Source: Streptomyces orinoci
GTDB lineage: Bacteria; Actinomycetota; Actinomycetes; Streptomycetales; Streptomycetaceae
Reading direction: 5' to 3'
Length of the DNA stretch: 64,000 bases
Assembly: GCF_003121295.1 (NCBI RefSeq)
Contig: NZ_PHNC01000007.1
Coordinates: forward strand, 186,001 to 250,000
Position 1 is the stretch's first letter; each line of letters opens with the position of its first letter. The notes below the pieces were generated by a model. It did not search any database. It saw nothing but the letters and a program-made list of their open reading frames with translations, and was not told the origin of the DNA. The position numbers and the translations under genes were made by a program. Positions 62,551 to 64,000 of this stretch are shown piece after piece.

Positions 62551-63726
62551 TCAGGGACAGGGGGAACTGCTCGCCAGTGGCGGGTGGGGCGTGGGGAGGG
62601 CGAGGGGCTGGTGGTAGAGCACCAGCAGGGCCACATCGTCGGCCAGCGGACCGCCGGTGTGGGCCAGCAGGGCGGTCTGCACCCGCTGCACCACCAGTCC
62701 GGGGACCAGGCGGTCCTCCCGGGCGGCCTCGGTGAGGGCCAGGGTGAGCGGGAAGAAGCCGCCGCCGGGGTCACGGGCGTCCTCGGCACCGTCGGTGTGC
62801 AGCACCAGGGCCTCGCCGGGCCGCAAGGGATGCAGCCGCTGCGGCGGCAGCCGGGCCGGGAGCGGGAACATGCCCAGCGGCGGCAGGGGTTCGCCGGGCG
62901 CCTCGGTCAGGGCGCAGCGGCCGCCGGTGACGGCGGTGGTGAGCCGGTGCGGCCAGGGATGGCCGCAGTTGAGCACCAGGACCTCGTCCCGGGGGCGGAT
63001 CTCCAGCAGCAGGAGGGTGGCGAACTCCTCGGCGCCGGCGCCGTCCTGGCCCTCGGTCGGGTGACCGGTGCGGTCGGCCGCCAGATGGCGTTGCAGGGAG
63101 CGTTCCAAACGGCGCAGGACGTCCGGGAGTTCGGCCTCGTCATGGGCGGCGTCACGGAAACTGCCCAGCAGAGCGGCCACGGTGGCCAGGGCGGGCAGGC
63201 CATGGCCGCGTACATCGCCGATGACCACCCGGACGCCGTGCGGGGTGGCCAGGGCCTCGTAGAGGTCGCCGCCGAGCAGGGAGCCCCGGGTGGCGCTGAG
63301 GTGGCCGCCGGCCAGGGCGAGTTGGGCCAGGCGGGGCGGGACGGGGCGGAGCAGTGCGCGCTGGGTGGTGGTGGCGATCTCCTTGAACCACTCCAGTTCG
63401 GCGGCCAGTCGCAGACGGCGGCCGGTGGTCAGATAGCTGGCGGCGACCACCACCAGGATGGCGCAGCAGGTGCCCAGCCGGGTGCCGGAGGGAACGTCAT
63501 GGCCGCCGAAGGGCAGCAGGGCGAGCAGGGCGCAGCCGCCGCCCATCAGCACGCACTGCCGGCGGCCGGTGCCCGCGCAGGCGATGGCGGGGGCCGCGGC
63601 CAGGAGTTCGATGAACCGGGTGCCCAGGGGGCTGAGAAGCTCCCAGAGCACCACCGCCAGGACCCAGAGCCCGGGCAGCAGGAACACCAGGCCCCGCCTC
63701 CAGCTCATGGCCCCCGTACGGCTCAT
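62551..63726 (-). CDS. SpoIIE-type protein phosphatase with membrane anchor
   Basis: A 391-residue PP2C-like phosphatase. The N-terminal third (about residues 10-120) has four hydrophobic helices, a short linker follows, and the catalytic domain starts near residue 160. It includes GGDLYEAL, VVIGDVRGHGLPALATVAALLG and the distal LHTDGAEDARD and DDVALLVL motifs that place the metal-binding aspartates. It is thought to dephosphorylate anti-anti-sigma factors, so it may control a stress sigma factor; none lies beside it. The start could be ATG 63726 (chosen) or 63708. Upstream lies the end of pheT. Confidence 0.93.
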   Translation of the reverse strand: MSRTGAMSWRRGLVFLLPGLWVLAVVLWELLSPLGTRFIELLAAAPAIACAGTGRRQCVLMGGGCALLALLPFGGHDVPSGTRLGTCCAILVVVAASYLTTGRRLRLAAELEWFKEIATTTQRALLRPVPPRLAQLALAGGHLSATRGSLLGGDLYEALATPHGVRVVIGDVRGHGLPALATVAALLGSFRDAAHDEAELPDVLRRLERSLQRHLAADRTGHPTEGQDGAGAEEFATLLLLEIRPRDEVLVLNCGHPWPHRLTTAVTGGRCALTEAPGEPLPPLGMFPLPARLPPQRLHPLRPGEALVLHTDGAEDARDPGGGFFPLTLALTEAAREDRLVPGLVVQRVQTALLAHTGGPLADDVALLVLYHQPLALPTPHPPLASSSPCP

Positions 63727-63861
63727 GCGATCCGCTCCCAACGCAGCAACGCCGCGCACGATTCTGGCGAGAGCTTGGCCCTGAGCGGTGGGCCGGCCTC
63801 CATTTCCACCCTATTGAGTGATATTCGGAAGGTGCGCCGCTGACGGTGCATCGGCATGTGC

Positions 63862-63893
63862 GAGGGGCGCCCCGGATCACCGGAGCGCCCCTC
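63862..63893 (-). terminator. Terminator after pheT
   Basis: GAGGGGCGC (63862-63870) pairs exactly with GCGCCCCTC (63885-63893), with an inner CCGG/CCGG stem. It lies 24 bases beyond the pheT stop on the minus strand. No T run follows, as is common in Streptomyces. Confidence 0.72.
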
Positions 63894-63916
63894 AACTGGC
63901 TTTGCACCCAGGGCTG

Positions 63917-64000
63917 TTACGCGCCGCGCAGCACCGCGCCGGTGCGCTCCACGGCCGTGGCGACCGCCGACTCGCGGGCGGCGGACGCCTCCTCGGCGGT
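63917..64000 (-). CDS. pheT: Phenylalanyl-tRNA synthetase beta subunit, C-terminal fragment
   Basis: Only the last 27 codons and the TAA are present: TAEEASAARESAVATAVERT then GAVLRGA. I recognise this as the end of the anticodon-binding-like domain of PheT, where Streptomyces sequences end RTGAVLR. From memory, S. coelicolor pheT (SCO1594) lies in this position downstream of argC. The rest of the gene lies right of the window. The fragment is short, so the assignment leans on gene order. Confidence 0.7.
   Translation of the reverse strand, partial: TAEEASAARESAVATAVERTGAVLRGA

Noticed and set aside
62271..62789. Frame with repeated PENAPEN peptide across the regulator upstream region
   Set aside because: The peptide repeats reflect the 12-base DNA repeats. 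The frame overlaps the end of the phosphatase and the start of the regulator in other frames.

Overview
The window is a chromosomal segment of a Streptomyces, or a very close relative. The evidence is very high GC with strongly GC-rich third codon positions, frequent GTG starts, a near-perfect SsgB (a sporulation protein confined to morphologically complex actinomycetes), an MmyB-like regulator paired with an SDR, several Tat substrates and a split arg cluster. From memory, gene order follows the conserved core of the S. coelicolor chromosome from thrS (SCO1531) through ssgB (SCO1541), the cobalamin block, metNIQ (about SCO1557-1559), glpQ1, the arg cluster (about SCO1570-1580) and pheT (SCO1594). 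Both edges cut a gene: thrS lacks its C-terminus at the left and only the last 27 codons of pheT are present at the right. No prophage, transposase, CRISPR array or dedicated defence locus was seen.

Layout. 1-10 kb: thrS, a coupled pair of DUF4365 and unknown genes, a DEDDh exonuclease, two identical tRNA-Val(CAC) genes flanking an SRPBCC protein, ssgB, small membrane proteins, a DsbA-like protein, a GNAT protein and pabB-pabC. 10.2-11.7 kb: a tRNA-Gly/Cys/4xVal cluster containing a 177-nt tandem duplication, then two small proteins. 11.9-20.6 kb: a Ser/Thr kinase, a SpoU methylase and three cobalamin genes (a CysG-like cobA, a giant BluB-CobT fusion and cobL). 21.7-24.8 kb: metNIQ behind a Cys/Met-rich leader peptide. 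25-32 kb: membrane proteins, a GNAT, a sigma factor, a Tat-exported GlpQ, PlsC, a secreted lipase and a TetR-controlled MFS exporter. 32.4-42.8 kb: argH-argG, tRNA-Pro, a Tat-exported FAD enzyme, then argR-argD-argB-argJ-argC with an unreported-looking 50-codon ORF between argC and argJ. 43-63.7 kb: a more variable stretch of regulator/enzyme pairs (TetR/MDR, MmyB/SDR, histidine kinase/response regulator, MocR/EamA), hydrolases, methyltransferases, a 3-hydroxybutyryl-CoA dehydrogenase, GNAT, Nudix, a TPR regulator and a SpoIIE-type phosphatase.

How the genes work together. The arg genes encode the acetyl-cycle arginine pathway with its repressor. The cob genes supply uroporphyrinogen methylation, corrin-ring methylation and lower-ligand synthesis and attachment. 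metNIQ imports methionine and its leader suggests ribosome-mediated attenuation. Several divergent regulator/enzyme pairs carry visible palindromic operators, so each probably forms a self-contained switch.

The most promising less-described items are the Cys/Met leader of metNIQ, the argC/argJ bridging ORF, the MocR/EamA pair whose start codons overlap on opposite strands, the five TGAGANNG(C/T)CC repeats before the TPR regulator, and the roughly 600-residue low-complexity arm of the BluB-CobT fusion. No wholly new multi-gene system was identified with confidence.
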